64,000 nt of DNA, taken from NCBI RefSeq assembly GCF_943193025.1, contig NZ_CALPCQ010000002.1, positions 1 to 64,000 of the forward strand. The letters run 5' to 3'. Positions 36,154 through 44,525 of this stretch are shown here, piece by piece. Position 1 is the stretch's first letter. Every line of letters starts with the position of its first letter. The notes beneath the pieces were generated by a model that saw only the letters and a list, made by a program, of their open reading frames with translations, did no database searches and had not been told where the DNA came from. The position numbers and the translations under genes were made by a program. Source of the DNA: Lactobacillus agrestimuris (lineage in GTDB: Bacteria; Bacillota; Bacilli; Lactobacillales; Lactobacillaceae).

Positions 36154-37149
36154 ATGAAAACTAGAATTTTAGGAAAAGATTTAAAAGTTTCAGCTATTGG
36201 ATTGGGATGCATGGGCTTTTCACACGCTTATGGCTCACCAATGCCAGAACAAGAAGCTATTAAAACAATTAGAGCAGCCTATGATGCTGGTGAAAGATTT
36301 TTTGATACTGCTGAAATTTATCGTGGTGTTAACGAAGATGGATCTATTAACTATAATGAAGAATTAGTTGGTAAAGCATTGCATGATGTTCGCGATGAAG
36401 TAGTTATTGCAACTAAATTTGGAATTAGTAATGTTGAAGGAAAAAGTAGTACCCAAGAATTAGCAGTTGATTCTAGTCCTGCCGCAATTAGGTCAGCAAT
36501 TGAAGGGTCCTTAAAGCGACTTAATACTGATCATATTGATTTGTACTATCAACATCGAATTGATCCTAAAATAGAACCAGAAGAAGTAGCTACTGTAATG
36601 GCTGACCTGATTAAGGAAGGTAAAATTACACATTGGGGAATTTCTGAAGCAAATGCAGATTATTTACGTCGTGCAGATAAGGTATGCAAAGTAACGGCAA
36701 TTCAGAATCGTTATTCAATGATGTATCGTGAATATGAAAAACTATTTTCACTTTTAGAAGAATTAAATGTTGGTTTGGTTGCTTTTTCACCGTTAGCTAA
36801 TGGCTTACTTACTGGACAATTTACACAAAGCAAGTTTCCAGAAGGTGATTTACGTAATGGAATGCCTCAATTTACTGATGAAGCAATTAAGCAAAATGAG
36901 AAGTTAATTGCTCTAGTTGATCGAATTGCTAAAAATCATAATGCAACACCTGCTCAAATTTCCTTGGCTTGGATGATTAATAAAAAGCCATATATTGTCC
37001 CAATTCCAGGAAGTCGACATTTAAATAGAATTAAAGATAATTTGGCTGCTGGTGAAATTAAAATGACGCCAGAAGAAGTCTCTGAAATCGATAAAACTTT
37101 AGATAAAATTCCAATGTCAGAAGTTTTTGGTGGCTCAAAAGTTAAATAG
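36154..37149 (+). CDS. Aldo/keto reductase, AKR11/13-like
   Basis: 331 residues. LGLGCMGFSHAYG-type start (IGLGCMGFSHAYG at 15-27) typical of the longer YakC/AKR13 group. Tetrad Asp51, Tyr56, Lys88, His134 (YYQHR); cofactor loop IPGSRHLNRIKDN. It differs in subfamily from the three other AKRs, so the island combines distinct reductases. RBS agagagatg. Confidence 0.92.
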   Translation: MKTRILGKDLKVSAIGLGCMGFSHAYGSPMPEQEAIKTIRAAYDAGERFFDTAEIYRGVNEDGSINYNEELVGKALHDVRDEVVIATKFGISNVEGKSSTQELAVDSSPAAIRSAIEGSLKRLNTDHIDLYYQHRIDPKIEPEEVATVMADLIKEGKITHWGISEANADYLRRADKVCKVTAIQNRYSMMYREYEKLFSLLEELNVGLVAFSPLANGLLTGQFTQSKFPEGDLRNGMPQFTDEAIKQNEKLIALVDRIAKNHNATPAQISLAWMINKKPYIVPIPGSRHLNRIKDNLAAGEIKMTPEEVSEIDKTLDKIPMSEVFGGSKVK

Positions 37150-37154
37150 TATAT

Positions 37155-37201
37155 AAAGATCGTTTTGAATCATATTTAGTTGGTTCTTAACGATCTTTTT
37201 G
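37155..37201 (+). terminator. Terminator
   Basis: aaagatcgtt / aacgatcttt with a 24-nt loop and T-run. Confidence 0.75.
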
Positions 37202-37234
37202 TTGTATATTTTTGCATTTTTACTATAAATAAGT

Positions 37235-37289
37235 CGAATACTAGCATAAAAAAATAGCAATTTTTTTCAATCAGTTTTCCTCCTATACT
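37235..37289 (+). promoter_or_regulatory. Island promoter 7 (small peptide and hydrolase)
   Basis: cgaatactagcataa, agcaattttttt, tatact at +49. Confidence 0.75.
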
Positions 37290-37336
37290 AATAAACATCA
37301 AGTTAAGACGAATAAAATAGTAAGGAGATAAGAACT

Positions 37337-37441
37337 ATGTCACAAATGATCGGAATTGGAATTTTATTAGGTTTATTATTTTTATCAGTTAGACCGAGCC
37401 GAAGAGTTCAACCTCAGAGAATTGATCGTCGTGGAAGATAG
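37337..37441 (+). CDS. 34-residue membrane peptide with cationic tail
   Basis: ATG 37337 with a strong taaggagataa RBS. The first half is one hydrophobic helix (MIGIGILLGLLFLSV) and the tail is Arg rich (RPSRRVQPQRIDRRGR). It lies directly downstream of an island promoter and 10 bp before the hydrolase gene. The RBS quality and position make it a real gene rather than chance. Function unknown; a membrane-anchored modulator of the neighbouring enzyme is possible. Confidence 0.7.
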   Translation: MSQMIGIGILLGLLFLSVRPSRRVQPQRIDRRGR

Positions 37442-37451
37442 GATGATTTAA

Positions 37452-38333
37452 ATGAAAAAGTTCAATTTAAATTCAACAGTTGGTGAGGTAAAGAAGTATT
37501 TCGGAAAAGATGGAGAACTATTATTTCCTGTAGATCGATTTTTTGAAAATGAAGAAACTTTAAACGAAATTAGTAATAGTAGTCACTATATTTGGTACAG
37601 TCACATTAATCCTAATACTACTGTTGATATTATTAACTATTTGGCTGAAGAACAAGCAAAAAGAAAAATCTTTTATTCGATTTATTCAGATGATGAGATT
37701 AGACAAGATCCAAGTAAAGCAGACACTGGTCTTTACTTCTTCAAGGGAAAGAAAGGTGCGCCATTTGCAATTAATAATGCAGGTGGTGGCTTTGCTTATG
37801 TAGCAGGGATGCAAGATAGTTTCCCTCATGCTTTATATTTAAGCAAAAAGGGATACAATGCTTTTGCTTTAATTTATCGTCCAGCTCATCCCTACGAAGA
37901 TTTAGCACGAGCAATAACTTATATTTACGATCATGCAGAGCAACTAGAAATTGACAAAAATCATTACTCGCTTTGGGGTGGATCAGCCGGTGCAAGAATG
38001 GCGGCTGAGCTTGGTAATTTAGAAGTTTTACATCAATTAACGCAGAGAACTGATATACCACAAGCTGATAGCGTCATTATGCAATATACCGGTTTTAGTA
38101 GAGTTTCCAGATTTGATGCACCCACTTATGTTTGCGTTGGGGATAATGATTGGATTGCAAATTGGGAAACAATGAAAATGCGTCTATTTTACTTAAATAA
38201 AATGGAAATTCCAACAGAGTTTCATGTATATCATGGTTTAGGACACGGTTTTGGACTTGGCGATGGAACTGTGGCCGAAGGGTGGATTAATGATGCAATT
38301 AAATTTTGTCAGTTAAATATGAATGAAAGATAA
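37452..38333 (+). CDS. Alpha/beta hydrolase, acetyl-esterase-like
   Basis: 293 residues. The oxyanion stretch is NAGGGFAYV (replacing HGGG), the nucleophile elbow WGGSAGARMAAE (about 176-187), the acid in VGDNDW and the base in GLGHGFG. It resembles BD-FAE/hormone-sensitive-lipase-like acyl esterases. No signal peptide. RBS agataggatg, overlapping the end of the small peptide gene, so the two are co-expressed. Confidence 0.83.
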   Translation: MKKFNLNSTVGEVKKYFGKDGELLFPVDRFFENEETLNEISNSSHYIWYSHINPNTTVDIINYLAEEQAKRKIFYSIYSDDEIRQDPSKADTGLYFFKGKKGAPFAINNAGGGFAYVAGMQDSFPHALYLSKKGYNAFALIYRPAHPYEDLARAITYIYDHAEQLEIDKNHYSLWGGSAGARMAAELGNLEVLHQLTQRTDIPQADSVIMQYTGFSRVSRFDAPTYVCVGDNDWIANWETMKMRLFYLNKMEIPTEFHVYHGLGHGFGLGDGTVAEGWINDAIKFCQLNMNER

Positions 38334-38350
38334 AAAAGCTATTCGCTTTA

Positions 38351-38405
38351 CGTATAGCCCTATAATTAAATGATAATTTTAAATATGACTTTGTGATTTT
38401 ATACT
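38351..38405 (+). promoter_or_regulatory. Island promoter 8 (AKR 38446)
   Basis: cgtatagccctataa, gataatttt, tatact at +49; the clearest dyad. Confidence 0.8.
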
Positions 38406-38445
38406 AGTCTATGTAATCGATGAAACACAGAAGAGAGGATTAAAA

Positions 38446-39240
38446 ATGACAGAAGAATACTTTGAATTAAATAATGGTGTAAAAATTCCTAAGCTTGGTA
38501 TTGGTACATTTAGAATGCAACCAGCAACTGCGCAAAGAGCAGTTGAAGCTGCTTTAAAAGATGGTTATCACTTAATTGATACTGCTGAGGCTTACTATAA
38601 TGAAGATGGCGTGGGCCGTGCAATTAAGAATTCAGGCATGAAGCGTGAAGATTTATTTATTAGTACAAAACTTTGGACTTCTTCATATAATGATCCTAAT
38701 GCAGTAGATAAAGCTTTAGACCGCTTAGGTCTTGACTATATTGACTTATTGTTCTTGCACCAACCATCAGGTGATTGGAAAACTGCATACAGAACTTTAG
38801 AAAAGGCATATCAAGAGGGTAAAATCAGAGCAATTGGTATTTCAAACTTTGAACGTTCTAGTGCAACTTTAAAGAACGTATTAGATTTTGCTGAAGTTAA
38901 GCCACAAGTATTACAAGCTGAAGCACATCCATATTTCCCACAAACTGAAGCAAGAGAAATTTTAAAGCCATATGGTACTCGGTTAATGGCTTGGTATCCA
39001 CTTGGCTCGGGCGATAGTTCTTTGATTAATGAACCAATTTTTACTAAGCTTGCTAAGAAATATGACAAGAGCAATGTTCAAATTATCTTGCGTTGGCACA
39101 CCCAAATGGGCTTTATTGTAATTCCAGGTTCAACTAATCCAGAACATATTCACGATAACCATGATATCTTTGACTTCAAATTGACTGATGAAGAAATGAC
39201 TGAGATTGCAAAAGTTAATAAGAATCGTCGTTACTACTGA
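38446..39240 (+). CDS. Aldo/keto reductase
   Basis: 264 residues. Tetrad Asp45, Tyr50, Lys75, His105 (FLHQPSGDW); IPGSTNPEHIHDNH cofactor loop. It lacks the C-terminal extension of the 25961 protein and is the nearest intact relative of the broken copy at 51511. RBS gagagga. Confidence 0.92.
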   Translation: MTEEYFELNNGVKIPKLGIGTFRMQPATAQRAVEAALKDGYHLIDTAEAYYNEDGVGRAIKNSGMKREDLFISTKLWTSSYNDPNAVDKALDRLGLDYIDLLFLHQPSGDWKTAYRTLEKAYQEGKIRAIGISNFERSSATLKNVLDFAEVKPQVLQAEAHPYFPQTEAREILKPYGTRLMAWYPLGSGDSSLINEPIFTKLAKKYDKSNVQIILRWHTQMGFIVIPGSTNPEHIHDNHDIFDFKLTDEEMTEIAKVNKNRRYY

Positions 39241-39308
39241 AATTTAACTACGCTAACAAAGTATCTAAAATATAAGTTAACGAATGTATTTAGTACACGA
39301 TAGAAAAG

Positions 39309-39339
39309 TACGTCTCTTTTAGGAGGCGTATTTTTTTAA
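39309..39339 (+). terminator. Terminator
   Basis: tacgtctc / gaggcgta (one G-T pair) followed by ttttttt. Confidence 0.7.
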
Positions 39340-39386
39340 TAGAATAGTTTAAAAATATAAAGGGACATTTATTATGATACGCGTAG

Positions 39387-39441
39387 TGTATAGTAGCATG
39401 AAAAATAGGCATTTTTTTCTTGATTGATATCCTAGTAAACT
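39387..39441 (+). promoter_or_regulatory. Island promoter 9 (GRP transporter)
   Basis: tgtatagtagcatga, ggcattttttt, taaact at +49. Confidence 0.68.
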
Positions 39442-39490
39442 AAAATCAATTAAAAGATTACAAGTATTAAATATGAGGAGATAAAAGGAA

Positions 39491-40336
39491 ATGAATATTT
39501 TAATTGCATTATTACCAGCTATTGGTTGGGGATTAATTCCTTTAATTGTAAATAAGGTTCCTAAAAGCAAACCTGTCAATCAAATTTTAGGAGTTGGAAT
39601 TGGTGCAGTTCTTGTTGGATTAATTGTTACTTTGATTCAAAGACCTTCCATGAACCTTCAGATTTCATTATTAGCTATTGTTTCTGGAGCTTTTTGGACA
39701 ATGGGACAGGTTGGTCAATTCTTATCTTTTACTAGAATTGGCGTAAGTAAAACAATGCCAATTTCAACTGGTTTTCAATTAATTGGTAATACAATTATTG
39801 GAGTCTTAATTTTTGGTAATTGGAAGACAGTATACCAATATGTTTTAGGTATCTTAGCCTTAATTCTAATTGTTATTGGAGTTTCACTTACTACTGTAAC
39901 TAAGAATGGCGATTCTAAGAAAATTTCTTCAAAAGATATTATGTTGTTAATATTTACTAGTATTGGTTATTGGGTATATTCGACCTTTCCTAACGCAGTA
40001 AAAGCTGATGCACAGGCCTTATTCTTACCACAAACTATTGGAATCTTATTAGGAGCTGTAATCTATATTACATTTACTAAGCGTTTAGTCACTACGATTA
40101 AGCAACGTGCAACCTGGTTAGATGTCTTAGCTGGTTTAGCGTTTGGAATTGGTGCTTATTCTTACATCATTTCAGCTCAAATGAATGGTATTACTAGTGC
40201 ATTTATTTACAGTCAATTAAGTGTAATCATTTCAACTGTTGGGGGAATGACAATCTTAGGTGAGCACAAGCATGGTAAGGAATTAATTTCAACGTTAGTC
40301 GGTTTAGCACTGATTGTGGTTGGCGCAATCCTATAA
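39491..40336 (+). CDS. GRP-family (GlcU/RbsU-like) transporter
   Basis: 281 residues, ten helices in a DMT-like fold. IALLPAIGWGLIPLIVNKV at the start, GAFWTMGQVGQFLSF in the middle and GEHKHGKELISTLVGLALIV at the end are typical of the glucose/ribose uptake (GRP) family. The substrate could be the sugar part of a glycoside or ester processed here; this is inference. RBS atgaggaga. Confidence 0.87.
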   Translation: MNILIALLPAIGWGLIPLIVNKVPKSKPVNQILGVGIGAVLVGLIVTLIQRPSMNLQISLLAIVSGAFWTMGQVGQFLSFTRIGVSKTMPISTGFQLIGNTIIGVLIFGNWKTVYQYVLGILALILIVIGVSLTTVTKNGDSKKISSKDIMLLIFTSIGYWVYSTFPNAVKADAQALFLPQTIGILLGAVIYITFTKRLVTTIKQRATWLDVLAGLAFGIGAYSYIISAQMNGITSAFIYSQLSVIISTVGGMTILGEHKHGKELISTLVGLALIVVGAIL

Positions 40337-40347
40337 ATATAGTTAAA

Positions 40348-40611
40348 TCAAAAAGAGTAGGTCAAACGACCTGCTCTTTTTGATGCATATAAAGTAAAAG
40401 CACCAGTCTTATTCCAATTCTCCATTGCACTTCTTGTGACATTTTTTAATTCATCATTGTTTGAAATGTTAATAAAAACATTTGCACTGGCCTTTGACCA
40501 TGTTTGATTATCAGATGATTCCTGACTTTCTTCTGTTGAATCAGTTATTTGTTGATTAGAGTTCTTCGAGGAAGGAATTCTATTAGCAAGTGGTAAAGAA
40601 AGTACTATACA
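40348..40611 (-). pseudogene. Remnant of a matrixin-like (M10/M57) zinc protease
   Basis: A minus-strand frame without start reads the end of a signal-like stretch, a Ser/Gln linker, then TWSKASANVFINISNNDELK and RSAMENWNKTGAF, the conserved N-terminal part of secreted lactobacillar matrixin-like proteases. It runs into the GRP terminator and stops at 40348 before any HExxH motif, so the catalytic half is missing. Confidence 0.65.
40350..40382 (+). terminator. Terminator of the GRP gene
   Basis: aaaaagag-aggtc / gacct-ctcttttt, loop aaac, T-run. Confidence 0.85.
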
Positions 40612-40616
40612 CTTTA

Positions 40617-40671
40617 CGTATAGGGATATAGAACATAAGTAATTTTTTTATTTTTATCATAAATCTATACT
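40617..40671 (+). promoter_or_regulatory. Island promoter 10 (flavodoxin-esterase-EIIC-hydrolase)
   Basis: cgtatagggatatag, aagtaattttttt, tatact at +49. Confidence 0.78.
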
Positions 40672-40704
40672 TAAGTTAAAGTTAAATAAGAAAGAAGGAT
40701 AATC

Positions 40705-41328
40705 ATGAAAAGACTAAAGAAAATAATTTTATTACTAGGATTAGGACTATTTATAGTAGTGCTATTTACAGCTTGTGCAAGAGGTAATAATTCCTCACAA
40801 TCCTCTAGTTCAAAAAGTTCAGTCACTAAAACAAGTAAAAATACAACTAAGAAAAATAATAGAACATTAATAGTATATTTTTCACTGACTGGAACAACTA
40901 AGGGTGCGGCTCAGTATATTGAAAAAGAAACTGGAGCAGATATCATTAGATTACGCCCAGTAAAGGCATATGGAGATTACGATAGTGCAGCTCGAAGAGG
41001 CGATCGTGAACGTCGGAACAACATTCATCCCGCACTCGCAACCAATATTCCTAACTTTTCTAAGTATCAAACTGTTCTCATTGGTTATCCAACTTGGTGG
41101 AGCAGACCACCGATGATCATTCATACATTATTTGATAAGTATGATTTTAGTGGGAAAACAGTTGTACCATTTACTACTAGCATGAGTACACCAATCGGTC
41201 CATCTGAAAAAGTTATTCGTCAATTAGCTAAAAAAGATGGCGCTACTTTTAAAGATGGAATTCGCTATGATAATAACAAATCTCAAGTTAGAACTTGGTT
41301 AAGAAACTTAAATTTGCTTGCTAAATAA
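40705..41328 (+). CDS. Lipoprotein with flavodoxin domain
   Basis: 207 residues. Signal peptide with lipobox FTAC (about 20-23), Ser/Thr/Lys linker to residue 53, then flavodoxin domain. FMN loop SLTGTTKGAA, conserved HPAL and GYPTWWSRPPMIIHTLFDK. Paralogue of 26965, and likewise followed (15 bp) by an exported esterase. Predicted outside the membrane. Confidence 0.87.
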   Translation: MKRLKKIILLLGLGLFIVVLFTACARGNNSSQSSSSKSSVTKTSKNTTKKNNRTLIVYFSLTGTTKGAAQYIEKETGADIIRLRPVKAYGDYDSAARRGDRERRNNIHPALATNIPNFSKYQTVLIGYPTWWSRPPMIIHTLFDKYDFSGKTVVPFTTSMSTPIGPSEKVIRQLAKKDGATFKDGIRYDNNKSQVRTWLRNLNLLAK

Positions 41329-41343
41329 AGAAAGAGGCAAATA

Positions 41344-42243
41344 ATGGATGGATTACTATTTAGATCAAAACCTCTATTTTTACTGCTATTATCGTTTGTG
41401 ATGTTTTTTATTAAAACTAATCAGGTGCAGGCTTCTAGTCAAAGTCAAACAGAAACAATTTCTTATAAGACTAGTTATCATAATCGAACTTATGAGAAAA
41501 AAGCAATTGTTTACTTACCTCCGAACTATAATAAAAATCAAAAACATAATATTTTATATTTATTGCATGGTTCAACAGAAGTAAAAAAAGGCAGATCTAC
41601 TTTATATCAGGATGGAAACTTTAAAAGAACACTTGATAGTTTAAACCGGGCCGGAAAAATGGAGAACACGATTGTAGTATTTCCTACTTATTATCCAAGC
41701 TCTAAGCAAGTATCAAGTAATTATTACAATGATGACCCACTTAACAGACGTTTTGCTAAAAAAGAATTAATGAAAGATTTAGTTCCTGCAGTTGAAAGTA
41801 AGTATAAAACTTATGCGAAAAATACCTCTGACTCAGCTTTAAGAAAATCTAGAAATCATCGTGCTTTTGGTGGTTTCTCAATGGGATCAATCACAACTTG
41901 GTACGTTTTCCAATATGATTTACCATACTTCAAATATTTTGTACCAATGGCTGGAGACTCTTGGACTGTTACTTCTGATGGTGGCTCTAGTGCTCCAAGA
42001 AGAACTGCTCGGGCTTTAGCAAAAGCTGCTCGGCAACATCCAAAATTAAAATTTAAGATTTTAGCAGGTGTTGGTTCAGAAGATGGTACAAGTGGATCAA
42101 TGGAGACTCAAATTAGAGCTATGTGGTGTTTGCCTGAATTTAATAGAAAAAACTCAGAATATTATACTCAACCAGGTGGAGGTCATGATGCACCAACTAT
42201 GAGTAAAATAGTTACTCATTATGGTAAGCAGTTATTCAATTAA
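41344..42243 (+). CDS. Secreted PF00756-type esterase
   Basis: 299 residues. A hydrophobic signal ends near NQVQASS with no lipobox, so it should be released or N-anchored. Catalytic domain: YLLHGSTE, GGFSMGSITTWYVFQYD nucleophile region (about 178-194), acid in GSEDGTSGS, base in GGGHDAPT. Strongly similar to 27601. RBS aagaggc. Second gene of the operon under island promoter 10. Confidence 0.87.
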   Translation: MDGLLFRSKPLFLLLLSFVMFFIKTNQVQASSQSQTETISYKTSYHNRTYEKKAIVYLPPNYNKNQKHNILYLLHGSTEVKKGRSTLYQDGNFKRTLDSLNRAGKMENTIVVFPTYYPSSKQVSSNYYNDDPLNRRFAKKELMKDLVPAVESKYKTYAKNTSDSALRKSRNHRAFGGFSMGSITTWYVFQYDLPYFKYFVPMAGDSWTVTSDGGSSAPRRTARALAKAARQHPKLKFKILAGVGSEDGTSGSMETQIRAMWCLPEFNRKNSEYYTQPGGGHDAPTMSKIVTHYGKQLFN

Positions 42244-42250
42244 ATATAAT

Positions 42251-42283
42251 AAAACTGTCGTTATTTACTAATGACAGTTTTTA
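42251..42283 (+). terminator. Intra-operon hairpin
   Basis: aaaactgtc / gacagtttt followed by Ts, directly before the EIIC RBS; it probably lowers expression of the downstream genes. Confidence 0.7.
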
Positions 42284-42300
42284 TGGTAATGGAGTAAAAA

Positions 42301-43560
42301 ATGAATGCAAAGTTTTTAAGGGTAATTACTAAGTATCAAAATTTTAGTTTTATCAGAGTAGCAAATAAAACAATGATAACTCTATTTCCAGTTATTCTTA
42401 TTGGTGCGTTTAGTTGGACTTTATCATTTTGTTTTGCCAATCCAGTAAGTTTATTTGGAAGAATAGTCTCTTTAAATAGTTGGTTCCCTCAAGCTTGGTT
42501 TTTAAGAGCTATATTAGGAGATCTCTTTACTGTTACATCAGGAACTTTAGCCCTTTACGGTGCATTAATTAGTGCTAGGGAGACGGCTATTTTATATAAA
42601 ATAAAGCCATTATTTGCGGAATTATTTTCCGTAATTAGTTATTTACTTATTTTTCATCATAGTCTTCGTGGTAATCAAAATGCAATTGAGATGAGATATT
42701 ATTCAGCATATTGGTTGATTATGGGAATTGTTATAGGATACGTAGTTGGCTTGATTTTTGCTAAATTTACTGTTTCTAAAAAAGACAATGACGAAGAATT
42801 AGTTGATCTTGCAAGAAACAGTTCTCGTCCAATTGTAATTAGTGTAGTTCTGGCATTATTGCTACATATTTTATTTGCTTTGGTTAGAACTTATAATCTT
42901 GATCAGATTGCTTTTCAAAATATTACTTCTTTCTTTTCAGGACATAGTAGTTATTGGATGTCTATTTTAGTATCTATTATTTCAACACTCTTAGTGTGGC
43001 TCGGTTTTGCTGGGACCCTTGAATTTAATAGTAGTGTTTTTAATAATGAAGCAGCAGCTAACTTAAACCATTATTTATTAAATAAGAGTTATCAAAAAAT
43101 GCCATATCCGTTTACTCCAGCTAGTTTCTTTGATGCCTTCGCTCAGATAGGTGGAATAGGGTGTACATTAGCATTATTAATTGCAATTTTGATAATAAGT
43201 AAAAAGAAAAGAGACAAAAATATTGCTATTTGGAGTGCCGTTCCTGTAATTTTTAATGCAAATCTTCCATTGGCTTTAGGTATTCCAGTGATTTTAAATC
43301 CATTGTTACTGATTCCATTTGTAGTAACTCCGATAGTTAATATGCTTTTAGGATCTCTTGCAATCGCAATTGGTATGTTTCCACCTTTAGTTTTTCCAAC
43401 TCCTGTAGGGACTCCTGGAATTTTACGACCATTAATTGCAAGTGGTGGTAATTGGGTATCACTTTTAGTAATGTTGCTACTACTAGTAATAGATGTTTTA
43501 ATTTATATGCCTTTCATTAAAAAGATGGAGCAATTAGAAATACAGGAAGGTGAAAAATAA
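42301..43560 (+). CDS. Orphan PTS EIIC-like permease
   Basis: 419 residues, about ten helices, similar to lactose/cellobiose-family EIIC. It contains PYPFTPASFFDAFAQIGGIG and the NxNLPLxxGxPxxLNP stretch FNANLPLALGIPVILNPLLL (about 319-338), the substrate-binding region. There is no EIIA, EIIB or phospho-glycosidase in the window. It may use general Enzyme II parts encoded elsewhere or act as a facilitator. RBS ggagtaaa. Its stop is next to the following start. Confidence 0.82.
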   Translation: MNAKFLRVITKYQNFSFIRVANKTMITLFPVILIGAFSWTLSFCFANPVSLFGRIVSLNSWFPQAWFLRAILGDLFTVTSGTLALYGALISARETAILYKIKPLFAELFSVISYLLIFHHSLRGNQNAIEMRYYSAYWLIMGIVIGYVVGLIFAKFTVSKKDNDEELVDLARNSSRPIVISVVLALLLHILFALVRTYNLDQIAFQNITSFFSGHSSYWMSILVSIISTLLVWLGFAGTLEFNSSVFNNEAAANLNHYLLNKSYQKMPYPFTPASFFDAFAQIGGIGCTLALLIAILIISKKKRDKNIAIWSAVPVIFNANLPLALGIPVILNPLLLIPFVVTPIVNMLLGSLAIAIGMFPPLVFPTPVGTPGILRPLIASGGNWVSLLVMLLLLVIDVLIYMPFIKKMEQLEIQEGEK

Positions 43561-43561
43561 A

Positions 43562-44383
43562 ATGAAGAAATATAATAGACTCTTTTGCATAGTTGCTATT
43601 TTTATCATCATTTTTTGCTTTGCCTTTCCTGGTGCAATTTGGGCTCAAAAAAATGCCAAAAGATTGCAAGATCAGAAAAATTCTCCTTTAGCACCAATAA
43701 TTATGATTCCTGGATCAAGTGCTACTGTAAATCGATTTGATCGATTAGTCGATCGAATAAATCGTGATGATCATCAAAATCATAGTTTATTGAAAGTTAA
43801 AGTTTTTAATGATGGACATATGACATTTGCAGGCTCGATTAGACCCAATGATAATCAGCCATTTATTGTAGTTGGCTTTGAAAATAATCATGATGGCTAT
43901 AGTAATATTAAAAAACAGGGAAGAATGTTTAACCAAGCATTCAAAGCCTTAGTAAGACGATATAACTTTAATCATTTTAGCGGGATTGGTCACTCAAATG
44001 GTGGACTAATATATACTGAGTTTTTAGAAAATTACTATTCTGGTAGAAATGTTAGAATTAATCGCTTAATGACAATTGGTTCACCTTATAATTTTGCGGA
44101 AACTGCAAATCGTGAAACTCAAATGCTTCATGATTTCCGAGCTAATCGCAATCGTTTACCTAAAAATTTAATTATGTATTCTGTTGCCGGAACTGAGAAT
44201 TATGTTGAAGATGGTCTTGTACCTGTTTCTAGTGTGGAAGCAGGTAAATATATTTATCAAGGCGTAGTTAAACATTATACTCAAATCACAGTAACAGGAA
44301 GACTTGCACAACATTCAGCATTGCCACAAAATAGTGAAGTGCTTGACTTGATTCAGCGTTATATTTTACGTCCTGAACGATAA
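43562..44383 (+). CDS. Exported DUF915 alpha/beta hydrolase
   Basis: 273 residues from ATG 43562; a GTG at 43550 is also possible. N-terminal signal or anchor (CIVAIFIIIFCFAFPGAIWA). IMIPGSSATVNRFDRLV oxyanion region, GIGHSNGGL nucleophile elbow, GTENYVEDGLVPVSS acid loop and a His near KHYTQITVTG or QHSALPQN. DUF915 proteins are surface lipases or esterases. Last gene of the operon. Confidence 0.82.
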   Translation: MKKYNRLFCIVAIFIIIFCFAFPGAIWAQKNAKRLQDQKNSPLAPIIMIPGSSATVNRFDRLVDRINRDDHQNHSLLKVKVFNDGHMTFAGSIRPNDNQPFIVVGFENNHDGYSNIKKQGRMFNQAFKALVRRYNFNHFSGIGHSNGGLIYTEFLENYYSGRNVRINRLMTIGSPYNFAETANRETQMLHDFRANRNRLPKNLIMYSVAGTENYVEDGLVPVSSVEAGKYIYQGVVKHYTQITVTGRLAQHSALPQNSEVLDLIQRYILRPER

Positions 44384-44392
44384 ATTGAAATT

Positions 44393-44421
44393 AAAAGATG
44401 CTCAAAAGAGCATCTTTTTTA
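44393..44421 (+). terminator. Terminator
   Basis: aaaagatgctc / gagcatctttt, loop aaaa, T-run. Confidence 0.92.
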
Positions 44422-44433
44422 CTATAAATGAAA

Positions 44434-44488
44434 TGAATACTAGTATAAAAATACAGCAATTTTCTAATGAATAATTCCTCGCTATACT
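44434..44488 (+). promoter_or_regulatory. Island promoter 11 (flavodoxin-ferric reductase)
   Basis: tgaatactagtataa, agcaatttt, tatact at +49. Confidence 0.75.
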
Positions 44489-44525
44489 TGATGTAAATCA
44501 ATTGGTAAAGAATAGAGGGATTAAA

